The notes below the pieces were generated by a model. That model made no database searches, had not been told where the DNA came from, and saw only the letters and a program-made list of their open reading frames with translations. From Desulfofundulus thermobenzoicus (GTDB lineage Bacteria; Bacillota; Desulfotomaculia; Desulfotomaculales; Desulfovirgulaceae), in NCBI RefSeq assembly GCF_009428905.1, contig NZ_WHYR01000006.1:40295-104294 (forward strand): a stretch of 64,000 nt of DNA. The letters run 5' to 3'. The position numbers and the translations under genes are program-made. Of this stretch, positions 16,166 to 24,667 are shown in pieces. Position 1 is the first letter of the stretch. Each line of letters opens with the position of its first letter.

Positions 16166-16591
16166 ATGGAAATGGAAACCACCCTGTCTCCCCGGGACAG
16201 GCAAAAATTCCGGCATTTTAAGACCATTGCCGCCTATGTCATGGTTATGCTGGCCTTATTGATTTTATGGACAGGAACGGATTTCCTGAAAGAAGCCGTC
16301 TTTAAACATTACTTTAACCCCAGCCGCCATATGGTGGTCGACCAGGACCCGGTCACCGGAGAAATCTACGCCTGGAAGGATGTGCTGGGCAATGTCTATA
16401 CCCCGGACGATCCCCAGGTGAGGATGTTTCCCTTCGGCGTAACCCTTCTAACCCTGGTGGTGGGTCTGGTGGGCGTGGGCGCATACAACATCCTTTGCCA
16501 GCACTTTTTAATGGTGCTCATCCTGCAGGGTCAGCTGACCAGTTTGCCATCGCCGCGGCATAACTCACCACCCATGTACCCCTCCTACTGA
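16166..16591 (+). CDS. Two-helix membrane protein, paralogue 2
   Basis: The 141-residue protein has the same plan as paralogue 1: helix at about 22-42, loop with KHYFNPSRHMVVDQDPVT and EIYAWKDVLGNVY, then DDPQVRMFPFGV, a second helix (about 93-113) and a short tail. The shared block is more conserved than the helices, which suggests a binding or interaction role for the loop. It is a single-gene unit: its own sigma-54 promoter at 16087 and a terminator at 16880. ATG 16166 is preceded by AAGGGGG at good spacing. Function unknown. Confidence 0.8.
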   Translation: MEMETTLSPRDRQKFRHFKTIAAYVMVMLALLILWTGTDFLKEAVFKHYFNPSRHMVVDQDPVTGEIYAWKDVLGNVYTPDDPQVRMFPFGVTLLTLVVGLVGVGAYNILCQHFLMVLILQGQLTSLPSPRHNSPPMYPSY

Positions 16592-16879
16592 TTTAGTGCC
16601 GCCAAACCAATAAAGGACAGCCACGACCCGGGCCATTTGGCCACGGATCACTAAGAAATGGCCTCTTCAGGCAAACAGGAGCGGAACTGGTACCGTAGCC
16701 TCAACGGTCCCCGCATAGAATGCTTATTCAAACAAGACCCCCACGTCGCCTGTGGCGGCACCAACAGAGGAACGAAAATGTATTTTCAGGGCAGAAGCGG
16801 GCCAAAGGCAATCTACCGCCGGGCTGTTTGCGGGATGTTCATATCGCAAATATCCATATAGTCCATACCCAACCCACCG
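16592..16879. other. Gene-free leader/trailer between paralogue 2 and kinase 1
   Basis: No supported gene. An inverted repeat GGCCATT ... AATGGCC spans about 16633-16666. The short ORFs here lack ribosome sites. Confidence 0.4.
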
Positions 16880-16902
16880 GGACCCGTTTACGGGTCCTTT
16901 TT
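16880..16902 (+). terminator. Rho-independent terminator
   Basis: GGACCCG-TTTA-CGGGTCC followed by TTTTT. It ends transcription from the paralogue 2 unit before the promoter of kinase 1. Confidence 0.8.
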
Positions 16903-16996
16903 ATCATCCGGCGCCGGTAATTGTTCAGTAAAACGCCACCACCGGCACCATAAGGAAGTCACTGAACATTTACCGACGCTGCAAATATTTCCGTGA

Positions 16997-17025
16997 TGGA
17001 CATTGGCCTGGTACAGTAGTATAGT
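16997..17025 (+). promoter_or_regulatory. Sigma-A promoter of the kinase 1-regulator 2 operon
   Basis: TGGACA (16997-17002), 17-nt spacer, TATAGT (17020-17025), 31 nt before the ATG at 17056. The control genes thus appear to use the housekeeping sigma factor while their presumed targets use sigma-54. Confidence 0.6.
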
Positions 17026-17055
17026 CATAAGAGAAGCCTTACAGGGTGAAATTCT

Positions 17056-18897
17056 ATGATCAGGACCGGAAGATTGGGCAACCTGTTATTAATGGCCATT
17101 GCCTTGCTGCTGCTCTTTCCCGTGGCCTTGACCTTTTATATGGTTAAAATAGTGAATAACAGCGAACTGGCCCTGCTGGAAAACCAGAAGGCCAAGCTGG
17201 CCCGGGTGCTGGATGACCTGGACAGTGGCGTAAACCAGAGCTTTGAAGAGATTCTGGCCGCCAGGGGGGCCAGGGATGCTCCCCGCTCCGAACAGGCCAG
17301 GGTTTTAAATGAAGCCCTGCGCCCACCCATCGAACAGCTGTCATTGAAATATGCCCGGGTGCAAATGGGTTTTTATTACCCGGCGCTGGACCTGATCCTG
17401 GACGGCAGCAACGGCCCGCCCAAAGAGATCCCCCGGCGGCAGAAAAGTGCCATCAACGAGGCCCTCTCCACCCGGCGCCAGGTGATGCAAAGCCTGGGAC
17501 AGGGGGCGGATGCGGTGCTGGAAGTTTACCGCCCGTACTACCGCCAGGGCCAGCTGGCCGGGGTGATCTGGGCCACGGAAAACCTGGGCCATACCGGATT
17601 TTACGACCGGATCCGCCAGATGGAGACCAACTCCTATGCCGCCATCGGCCTGGGCCTTTTTCTGGGACTGGGCGGGGCGCTGGCTTTAATGCATGGATTC
17701 GTACGCAGCGTGGAGAAAATTAAGGACGGCCTGAAAGTACTGGAACAGGATCTGAACCGTCCCCTGCCCCCGGCGCCGGGTGAGCTGGGGGAAATCACCC
17801 GGGCCATCAACCGGCTGGCCTCCCGGCTGGTGGATGTACACCAGTACTACCAGATAATGCTGGCCACCATTGACGACGCCATGCTGGTGGTGGATGTGCT
17901 GGGCAGGGTGATTATTGCCAATGCGGCCGCCGGGCGTCTTTTTGCCCTGCCGGAAGATTACGCCTACAAGCATTACCGGGAAACCTTTCCGCCGGGTTCC
18001 CCTTTCCCGGAGTTGATCAGCCGCGCCCTGGAAGAAAAAAGGCAGTACAAAGACTTAAAATTATCCCGCCCCCGGGAACAGGGGGACCTGGACCTGCTGG
18101 TAAGTACCGCCACCCTGCTGGACAGCAGCGGACGGACGGTGGGAGCGGCCCTGTACTGCCGGGACGTTACCGAACGGTTGCGCCTGGAGGAAAAAATGCA
18201 CCGCCAGGAACGCCTGGCCGCCCTGGGCAAGCTGGTGGCCGGGGTGGCCCATGAAATCCGCAATCCCCTGACCTCCATCAGCTGCTATATCCAGCTGTGG
18301 CAGAAAACCAATAACCCGTCACCCCGGGCACTGGCCACCATGTACCGGGAAGTCACCCGGCTGGAAAATTTAATTGAACAGTTACTGTATTTCACCCGCC
18401 CGGCAGAGGCTAAATTTGCCCCCCGGGATTTAAACCAGGTGGTGGAAAAGGTTCTGCAGTTTTTCCGGGAAGTATACCGCACCCCCGTGGAAGTGGTGAC
18501 CAACCTGGAGCCGGACCTGCCCCCGGCCTGGATTGACGGGGAACAAATAGAAAGGGTGTTGATGAACATTATTTACAACGCCCTGCAGGCCATGCCCGAG
18601 GGGGGGCGACTGACGCTGGAAACGGCCTTCGACCGGCCCAGTGATTCCCTGGTCACCACCATCAGCGATACGGGCTGTGGCATTGCCCCGGAGCATATGA
18701 AACACCTCTTCGACCCCTTTTTTTCCACCCGGGAAAAGGGTACCGGCCTGGGACTGGCCATTGCCCACGAAATCATCCAGGCCCACGGCGGCAATATTGA
18801 GGTGGAGAGTCATGTGGGACGCGGCACCACCTTTCGCATATACCTGCAGGTAAGGAAGGAGGAAACCCATGGCCAAACTGGTACTGGTAGTGGATGA
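17056..18897 (+). CDS. Membrane sensor histidine kinase 1 (AtoS-like)
   Basis: The 613-residue kinase has a membrane helix (about 8-30), an extracytoplasmic sensor of about 160 residues, a second helix (about 195-213), a HAMP linker, a PAS domain (about 262-375), HisKA with phospho-acceptor His399 in GVAHEIRNPLTSI, and HATPase boxes (N-box around NIIYNALQAM, DTGCGI, GTGLGLAI). This architecture belongs to AtoS/ZraS-type kinases that pair with NtrC regulators. The 3' end overlaps regulator 2 by 29 nt, so they form a cognate pair. The sensor is closely related to that of kinase 2 at 22077. The signal is unknown. Confidence 0.95.
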   Translation: MIRTGRLGNLLLMAIALLLLFPVALTFYMVKIVNNSELALLENQKAKLARVLDDLDSGVNQSFEEILAARGARDAPRSEQARVLNEALRPPIEQLSLKYARVQMGFYYPALDLILDGSNGPPKEIPRRQKSAINEALSTRRQVMQSLGQGADAVLEVYRPYYRQGQLAGVIWATENLGHTGFYDRIRQMETNSYAAIGLGLFLGLGGALALMHGFVRSVEKIKDGLKVLEQDLNRPLPPAPGELGEITRAINRLASRLVDVHQYYQIMLATIDDAMLVVDVLGRVIIANAAAGRLFALPEDYAYKHYRETFPPGSPFPELISRALEEKRQYKDLKLSRPREQGDLDLLVSTATLLDSSGRTVGAALYCRDVTERLRLEEKMHRQERLAALGKLVAGVAHEIRNPLTSISCYIQLWQKTNNPSPRALATMYREVTRLENLIEQLLYFTRPAEAKFAPRDLNQVVEKVLQFFREVYRTPVEVVTNLEPDLPPAWIDGEQIERVLMNIIYNALQAMPEGGRLTLETAFDRPSDSLVTTISDTGCGIAPEHMKHLFDPFFSTREKGTGLGLAIAHEIIQAHGGNIEVESHVGRGTTFRIYLQVRKEETHGQTGTGSG

Positions 18898-20236
18898 TGA
18901 GGCCAGCGTGCGGGAGGCGTTGACCGACGTGCTGGAAACGGCCGGCTACCGGGTGGAAACGGCGGCCGGCGGCCGGGAAGGACTGGAAAAGATCGAAAAG
19001 CTCTCACCGGATGCCGTGCTGATGGATATCCGCATGCCCGGCATGGACGGCATCCAGGTGCTGGAACAGGCCCGCCAAAAGAACCAGCAGGTGCCCATCA
19101 TCCTGATCACCGCCTACGGCAGCACGGAAACCACCATCCGGGCCATGAAGCTGGGCGCCTTTGATTATATTACCAAACCCTTTAAGCTGGATGAACTGCT
19201 GGCCATAGTGGAAAAGGCCGTATCCACCCATGACCTGGCCAAAAAAGTAAACGCCGGAAAGCCGGAAAAGGACGGGCTGGAACTGGAAGAGGAAATCATG
19301 ATCGGCCAGTCCCCGGCCATCCAGGCGGTATACAAGGCCATCGGCCGCATTGTGGACAGCAACGTCACCGTGCTCATCCGCGGGGAAAGCGGCACGGGCA
19401 AGGAACTGGTGGCCCGGGCCATCCACCTGAACAGCCCCCGCCGGGATAAACCCTTTATTAAGATCAACTGTGCTTCCATACCCGAAACCCTGCTGGAGTC
19501 GGAACTGCTGGGCTACGAAAAGGGCGCCTTCACCGGGGCAGGTAACCGCAAGCCGGGAAAATTCGAGCTGGCCCACCAGGGCACCATCTTTCTGGATGAA
19601 ATCGGGGAAATGAGCCCGGCCACCCAGGCCAAACTTTTAAGGGTGCTGCAGGAGAAGGAGTTCGAGCGGGTGGGCGGTACGGAAACCATCAAGGTGGACG
19701 TGCGCATCCTGGCGGCCACCAACAAGAACCTGGAACAGTCCATCCAGGAGGGGAATTTCCGGGAGGACCTGTTTTTCCGCCTGAATGTAGTGGAAATATG
19801 GGTGCCACCCTTAAGGGAGAGAAAAGAGGATATTCCCGCGCTGGCTGAATTCTTCTTAAAGAAGTCGGCCCGGGAATTCAATAAAAACGTCACCGGTTTT
19901 TCGCCCCAGGCCATGCAATTATTGATGGGCTACCACTGGCCGGGAAACATCCGGGAGCTGAAAAACGTCTGCGAGCGGGCGGTGCTCATGGCCGTGGGAC
20001 CGGTGATCACCACCGAGGAGATCCCTTTGAGCATCCGGGCCAGCCGGGAGGAGATCAGCCTGCGCCCGGAGCGGCAGGACATGTCCTTTAAAGAGATCAT
20101 CGCCGATGTGGAAAGGCAGGTCATTTTAAACGTGCTTAAAGAACACAACTGGAACCGCTCGGCGGCGGCCCAGGCGCTGAAAATGAGCCGCAGCTCCCTG
20201 TACGCCAAAATGAGGGAACTGGGGATAATCAGCTAA
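18869..20236 (+). CDS. NtrC-family sigma-54 response regulator 2
   Basis: The 455-residue protein repeats the plan of regulator 1: receiver (Asp53 in LMDIRMP, TKPF Lys), AAA+ with [14 protein letters not shown] and FLDEIGEM, and a Fis-type helix-turn-helix (WNRSAAAQALKMSRSSLYAKM). It overlaps kinase 1, its probable partner, with AAGGAGG before the ATG. The recognition helices of the two regulators differ (LGLNRRS versus LKMSRSS), so they may read different enhancer sites. The three sigma-54 promoters in this window are its likely targets. Confidence 0.95.
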   Translation: MAKLVLVVDDEASVREALTDVLETAGYRVETAAGGREGLEKIEKLSPDAVLMDIRMPGMDGIQVLEQARQKNQQVPIILITAYGSTETTIRAMKLGAFDYITKPFKLDELLAIVEKAVSTHDLAKKVNAGKPEKDGLELEEEIMIGQSPAIQAVYKAIGRIVDSNVTVLIRGESGTGKELVARAIHLNSPRRDKPFIKINCASIPETLLESELLGYEKGAFTGAGNRKPGKFELAHQGTIFLDEIGEMSPATQAKLLRVLQEKEFERVGGTETIKVDVRILAATNKNLEQSIQEGNFREDLFFRLNVVEIWVPPLRERKEDIPALAEFFLKKSAREFNKNVTGFSPQAMQLLMGYHWPGNIRELKNVCERAVLMAVGPVITTEEIPLSIRASREEISLRPERQDMSFKEIIADVERQVILNVLKEHNWNRSAAAQALKMSRSSLYAKMRELGIIS

Positions 20237-20325
20237 ATAACCACAGGTACAAAACGGTGAATCCCTCGAAAGGAGCCGGCAAGTCCGGGACGGGCTTATT
20301 AGTTTGCTGTGAAGTTTCAGGTTAA

Positions 20326-20736
20326 TCAGGTTAAAACTGCCGGTATGCATGTAAATCCCTGCTCGGAAAAATGTTTATCGAAAGCAAAAGCCCTTTTGAT
20401 TCCCAGACGCCGCATGGTGGTAAAACTGGCACAATCAACCAAACTCAAATTTCTCCGGTTGGCGGTGAGCAGGGCGCTGGCAGCCTGCCGGTGAAGATTA
20501 TCATCGATCCATTCCAACTGCAGTACAGGAAAAACGTCTTCATGAAATGCCCTCACTGCCGCCATGCCTAACCGGTGCTGTACCAGGGCAAAGGTTTCCA
20601 CCAGCACGTAACTGTTGCAGACCATGGCCTCGCGGGACTCCAGCAGATCGGTCCATACTTTTTTTGCTGCTTCGTGGTTTTCGTCGTCGGCGTCCAGAAC
20701 GGCCAGAAAAGCCGAGGTATCCACATAAACACTCAT
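20326..20736 (-). CDS. vapC: PIN-domain toxin VapC
   Basis: The 136-residue protein is a PIN-domain RNase: YVDTSAFLAVLD (first Asp, residue 6), LVETFAL (Glu, about 46), SLVDCASF (Asp, about 98) and FAFDKHF (Asp, about 119) supply the four metal-binding acids. It overlaps vapB by four bases (ATGA). VapC enzymes cleave tRNA or rRNA when freed from VapB. It sits opposite to the surrounding sigma-54 genes and looks like an inserted cassette. Confidence 0.9.
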   Translation of the reverse strand: MSVYVDTSAFLAVLDADDENHEAAKKVWTDLLESREAMVCNSYVLVETFALVQHRLGMAAVRAFHEDVFPVLQLEWIDDNLHRQAASALLTANRRNLSLVDCASFTTMRRLGIKRAFAFDKHFSEQGFTCIPAVLT

Positions 20737-20981
20737 TTGTCAAAAGCCTCCGCCAGGTATTTATCGTGGTTAATCGCCAGATCTCTCGTGCCGGAGCGGA
20801 AACGGCCGGCAATAGCGGCGGCGCGCCGGATTCGCTCTGCTGGTCCCGGGTCCAATGAAGTAGCAAGTGCTTGATCGATGCACCGGCGGATTAACTCGGC
20901 CAGAGAAACCCCTTCAGCGACCGCCCTGGCCTTCAAGGCGGCAACCTGCTGCTCGGTAAGCTGAATCTGAGTTCGCACCAC
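20733..20981 (-). CDS. vapB: Ribbon-helix-helix antitoxin VapB
   Basis: I place the start at GTG 20981, giving MVRTQIQLTEQQ, a typical CopG/RHH-type VapB start, with GGAAG 8 nt upstream; an ATG at 21002 is possible. The 82-residue product has an N-terminal ribbon-helix-helix (VRTQIQL strand; AELIRRCIDQAL helix) for DNA binding and a C-terminal tail (RDLAINHDKYLAEAF) that would wrap the toxin. It is translationally coupled to vapC. Confidence 0.85.
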   Translation of the reverse strand: MVRTQIQLTEQQVAALKARAVAEGVSLAELIRRCIDQALATSLDPGPAERIRRAAAIAGRFRSGTRDLAINHDKYLAEAFDK

Positions 20982-21391
20982 TTTTATCACTTCCAATAGC
21001 ATGATTACATTTATGATAACATTATGTCGGTCTGTCGTCAAATATATACTGCTCCGGCAGCCACCAAGAGGGACCCGGAACAGTTCAGCAAGCTGTATAA
21101 ACAAAAAAATTCCGAAAAATTCCGGCTTACGTGGTATAATTAAGCCCGGGAATGCTGTTAAGACAGGCCTCACCAACCGGGGGATCTTCCCGAAGGGAGC
21201 ATGTTTTGCAGTCAAGGTCCTCACTGACCCGATCCTGAACAGCCGGTGTACAGATTCAGGTCACCCGCGGTTTTCTTCCATGACCTTCTCACCGGGCAGG
21301 TCGCCCGGGTGAAGGTATCAGCGTCCTTCAACCCGGCAACTGACGGGGCCTGCCGGTTTTCCCCCATTTATATCCCCCCGCTTGTTCCAAT
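20982..21391. other. Gene-free stretch with a long hairpin
   Basis: No gene is supported. An imperfect inverted repeat at about 21282-21315 (ACCTTCTCACCGGGC paired with GCCCGGGTGAAGGT) lies about 80-110 bp upstream of the sigma-54 promoter at 21392 and could be an activator site or a hairpin. Confidence 0.45.
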
Positions 21392-21407
21392 TGGCACAAT
21401 CCTTGCT
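21392..21407 (+). promoter_or_regulatory. Sigma-54 promoter upstream of the 83-aa gene
   Basis: TGGCACA-N4-TTGCT (21392-21407) is the best -24/-12 match in the window. The next gene starts at 21633, leaving a leader of about 215 nt. It may drive the small membrane protein and possibly kinase 2 and paralogue 3. Confidence 0.8.
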
Positions 21408-21632
21408 GTAACATATGCTGCAGGAGCAAACAGATCAAACCGGTTTGCTGCGGCGCTCAAAAACATGATGGCAAGAGGTGTCGATGGAACCCGGAGATTA
21501 ACCGGGTTAGTGATAGTTCGCACATTCCCTTATCTCTTTTTATACCATGACCGGCCCGTTTCTTAACCAGGCAGAGAATAAATATTCACCGGCCCCTGAA
21601 AACTGACGATTTTAGCCGAGGAGGTTTTGCAT

Positions 21633-21878
21633 ATGAGGAAAAACCCCAAATACAGGCAACCCCTGGCCATAGGCCCGCTGCTGGTGATGACCCTGGCCCT
21701 GGCCGCCTACTTTGTAACCTTTGCCGTCACCGGCACCATCAACCATCTGGTACTGGCCAGAGCCATCCTGCCGGCCTTTGTTGTCCTGGCCATGGCGGTG
21801 CCGGTGGTCTATTTCTGGAACCGGATTGCCGACCAGCTGTTCAAATCCTTACGCAAAGCGGTTCCTAAAAAACCCTGA
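21633..21878 (+). CDS. Small two-helix membrane protein, 81 aa
   Basis: I choose ATG 21633 because GAGGAGG lies 8 nt upstream; a TTG at 21627 would add two residues. The product has a basic start (MRKNPKYRQ), helices at about 12-32 and 38-60, and a basic tail ending SLRKAVPKKP. I do not recognise the family. Its position between a sigma-54 promoter and kinase 2 ties it to the signalling region, perhaps as an accessory to the kinase or a transporter subunit. Confidence 0.7.
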   Translation: MRKNPKYRQPLAIGPLLVMTLALAAYFVTFAVTGTINHLVLARAILPAFVVLAMAVPVVYFWNRIADQLFKSLRKAVPKKP

Positions 21879-22076
21879 TACCGCACCAGATCTCCATATT
21901 ATCAAAGAAAATTAATACCATACTTCGCGGTAAGCCTTTTCCTTTCATCCAGACCGGATCACCATTTTTAAAAATAAAAACCCGCGGCCAGAAAATAGCA
22001 GCGGCCATCCGGTAGACAAAAGCCGGCAGTTGATAGTATTATTCAACTAGAGAAAGTACCTGAAAGGATGTTCCGG

Positions 22077-23903
22077 ATGCTGCGCTCCCACACCCTGGGC
22101 AATCAACTGCTTATCCTCATCGCCATACTGCTGCTTTTTCCGGTCCTGCTCACCCTGTACATGCTCCATGTCATCCAGAACAGCGAACTGGCCCTGGTGG
22201 AATATCAAAAGGCCAAGCTGGGTCGGGCGCTGGATGAGCTGGATCACAGCCTGCAGGGCAGCCTGAACGATATTCTGGCGGGCAAACAGGCATCCGGGGC
22301 AACCAGAGCAGAGAAAATCCGCATCCTGAATGAAGCTTTGAAAGACAAAATCGAACAGGTCAGCGCCAGTTACCCCCAGGTGGAAATGGGTTTTTATTCC
22401 CTGGAACTGGACGCCATCCTGGACGGCAGTGAAAATTATGAAGAAAACTTTTCCAAAAGAAGAAAAGCCCTTTTCCAGGAAGCCCTCTCCCGCCAGCAGA
22501 CGGTTGTACAGACCATCGGCCATACCTCCGCGGGAGTGCTGGAAACCTACAAGCCCTTTTACCGCAACGGCCGCCTGGAAGGCATTGTCTGGGCCTATGA
22601 AAATATGGCCCAGACCAACTTTTACAAACGGGTGAAAACTTTTGAACGCAATGCCTACCTGATTATTGCGGCGGGGGTGATCATCGGTCTGGGCGGCACG
22701 TTACTGCTCATCCGCAATTTCGTCCGCAACGTCAATCAGATTAAACAGGGGGTCAAAAAGTTAGAGTATGACCTTCTCCAGAGATTGCCCGAAACCCCGG
22801 GCGAACTGGGGGAAATCAGCCGGGCGGTGAACAAGCTGGCCTGCCGGCTGGTGGAGGTACACAAGTATAATGAAATCATGATGGCCACCATTGACGACGG
22901 GCTGGTGGTGATCAACGCTGCCGGGCGGGTAATCATTGTCAACACAGCGGCGGCGCAAATGCTGGGCATGGCCCCGGACTGGCCGGACCGGCATTATCAG
23001 GAAGTCTTTCCGGAAGGCTCACCCTTTGCCGATCTCCTGACCCGCACCCTGGAAAACAACGAGCAGCTGAAAGACCTGCTCATCCCCTGGCACCAGAAGG
23101 GAAACGGCACCCAGCAGATACTGGTCAGCACGGCACCCATGGTGGATCACCGGGGGGAAACTATCGGCGCGGTGCTCTGCTGCCGGGACGTAACGGAACG
23201 GATGCGCCTGGAGGAAAGGGCTCACCGGCAGGAAAGGCTGGCCGCCCTGGGCAAGCTGGTGGCCGGGGTGGCCCATGAGATCCGCAACCCCCTGACTTCC
23301 ATCAGCTGCTACATCCAGCTGTGGCAGAAGACCAACAACCCGTCGCCCAAATCCATCCGCACCATTTATGAGGAAGTGACCAGGCTGGAAACCCTGGTGG
23401 CCCAGCTGCTTTATTTTACCAAACCGGCGGAAGCCCGGTTCGGCCACCATGACTTAAACCAGCTGGTGGAAAAGGTATTGCAGTTTTTTACGGAAATACA
23501 CCTGGCCCGCTTCACCCTGGTGCGCCGCCTGGGAGAAAATCTGCCCCCGGCCTGGATGGACCCGAACCAGATGGAAAGGGTGTTGATGAATATTATCTTC
23601 AACGCCTGCCAGGCCATGCCCGACGGGGGCACCCTGACCGTAGCCACGCACTACCACCCGGAAGAAAACTGGCTGGAAGTGACCGTCAGCGATACGGGAT
23701 GCGGCATACCGGCAGAGAATTTAAAGCAGCTTTTCGACCCCTTCTTTTCCACCCGGGAAAAGGGCATCGGCCTGGGACTGGCCATCGCCCACGAAATTGT
23801 GCAGGCCCATGGCGGACAGATCGAGGTGGAAAGCGAGGTAGGCCGGGGGACCACCTTCCGTGTCTACCTGCGCACCCCAAAGGATGGTGAACCCGGTGCC
23901 TGA
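22077..23903 (+). CDS. Membrane sensor histidine kinase 2 (AtoS-like)
   Basis: Paralogue of kinase 1 over its full length: helix near the N-terminus, extracytoplasmic sensor, second helix at about 193-210, HAMP, PAS, HisKA (His400 in GVAHEIRNPLTSI) and HATPase (NIIFNACQAM, DTGCGI, GIGLGLAI). I prefer ATG 22077 to ATG 22068: it sits 9 nt after GAAAGGA and gives MLRSHTLGNQLL, which aligns with the start of kinase 1. No response regulator is adjacent, so it probably signals to the orphan regulator 1 at 11699, or to regulator 2. Its end overlaps paralogue 3. Confidence 0.94.
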   Translation: MLRSHTLGNQLLILIAILLLFPVLLTLYMLHVIQNSELALVEYQKAKLGRALDELDHSLQGSLNDILAGKQASGATRAEKIRILNEALKDKIEQVSASYPQVEMGFYSLELDAILDGSENYEENFSKRRKALFQEALSRQQTVVQTIGHTSAGVLETYKPFYRNGRLEGIVWAYENMAQTNFYKRVKTFERNAYLIIAAGVIIGLGGTLLLIRNFVRNVNQIKQGVKKLEYDLLQRLPETPGELGEISRAVNKLACRLVEVHKYNEIMMATIDDGLVVINAAGRVIIVNTAAAQMLGMAPDWPDRHYQEVFPEGSPFADLLTRTLENNEQLKDLLIPWHQKGNGTQQILVSTAPMVDHRGETIGAVLCCRDVTERMRLEERAHRQERLAALGKLVAGVAHEIRNPLTSISCYIQLWQKTNNPSPKSIRTIYEEVTRLETLVAQLLYFTKPAEARFGHHDLNQLVEKVLQFFTEIHLARFTLVRRLGENLPPAWMDPNQMERVLMNIIFNACQAMPDGGTLTVATHYHPEENWLEVTVSDTGCGIPAENLKQLFDPFFSTREKGIGLGLAIAHEIVQAHGGQIEVESEVGRGTTFRVYLRTPKDGEPGA

Positions 23904-24315
23904 AAAAACAGTCCGTTCCCGTCCTGAACTGGCAGAATACCTGAATGAGGAAGAACGGCAGGCCCTCTCCCGCTACAGTTCCATTCTGACCACCTTGATT
24001 ACCCTGGTGTGGGTGGTCTTTTTCTGGGGGGGTATCCAGTACCTGGACGAAAGGTTCTTTGAACACCGCTTCAACCCCACCCGCCACGTAATCGTGGAGC
24101 AGGACCCGGATACCTATGAAATACGTGCCTGGCGGGACGCCTTCGGCCGGGTCTACACACCGGCCGATCCCCACGTTAAATATTTCCCCCTGGCCGTCAG
24201 CGGGCTGGTCCTGCTCCTGCTGGGCGCGGGGGTGGGGGTGCACCAGCTGCTGGTGGGACATTATATAATGCTGCTGCTCATCCGCAGCAACCGCCTGGCC
24301 CTGCGGAAACGGTAA
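23884..24315 (+). CDS. Two-helix membrane protein, paralogue 3
   Basis: The about 143-residue product shares the block EHRFNPTRHVIVEQDPDTYE, then RAWRDAFGRVYT and DPHVKYFPLAV, with paralogues 1 and 2, flanked by two helices (about 37-55 and 97-118 of the called frame). The start is uncertain: ATG 23884 overlaps the kinase 2 end, and GTG 23896 sits 11 nt after AAAGGA. Overlap with kinase 2 means co-expression, so one copy of this family is physically linked to a sensor kinase. That supports a role in the same signalling circuit. Confidence 0.75.
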   Translation: MVNPVPEKTVRSRPELAEYLNEEERQALSRYSSILTTLITLVWVVFFWGGIQYLDERFFEHRFNPTRHVIVEQDPDTYEIRAWRDAFGRVYTPADPHVKYFPLAVSGLVLLLLGAGVGVHQLLVGHYIMLLLIRSNRLALRKR

Positions 24316-24337
24316 GTTATAAAGAAAGGAATCCACG

Positions 24338-24390
24338 TTGACCGAAGTTACCTTCCAGTATATAATAAAGTTAAACTTAAATGTAACTTT
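24338..24390 (+). promoter_or_regulatory. Sigma-A promoter and operator of the PIN pair
   Basis: TTGACC (24338-24343), 17-nt spacer, TATAAT (24361-24366). Directly after it, AAAGTTA (24367-24373) and TAACTTT (24384-24390) form an inverted repeat over the likely start site, suitable for autorepression by the antitoxin. Confidence 0.7.
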
Positions 24391-24412
24391 AGTGAAGCAA
24401 GGGGATTAAAAT

Positions 24413-24667
24413 ATGGAATTTGCCACCAGTAAAGAATTACGCCTGCGCACGGGAGAAATCCTGGAAAAGGTCAGGGCCGGCGGACGTTTTGCGATTACCT
24501 ACCGGGGCAAACCGGTAGCCCTGCTCGTCCCGTTTGAAGAAGACGAAGGGCTTTCTCCCCGCCCCTATGCGGAGGCCTGGGCCGATCTGCAGCGTGCCCT
24601 GGAAACCACCGACCCGTACTACTCCGACTGGCGGGACGCTCTTCGGGAAAGCAGGCGGCAAAAGTGA
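24413..24667 (+). CDS. Phd/YefM-type antitoxin
   Basis: The 84-residue protein starts with a Phd-type DNA-binding fold (SKELRLRTGEILEKVRAGG, then FAITYRGKPVALLVPF) and has a C-terminal acidic toxin-binding tail. It is followed with a 4-nt overlap by a PIN-domain gene. It likely represses its own promoter through the inverted repeat at 24367-24390. Confidence 0.85.
   Translation: MEFATSKELRLRTGEILEKVRAGGRFAITYRGKPVALLVPFEEDEGLSPRPYAEAWADLQRALETTDPYYSDWRDALRESRRQK

Noticed and set aside
16658..16920. Two overlapping short ORFs before kinase 1
   Set aside because: No ribosome sites, no hydrophobic or conserved pattern, and a terminator lies inside the second.
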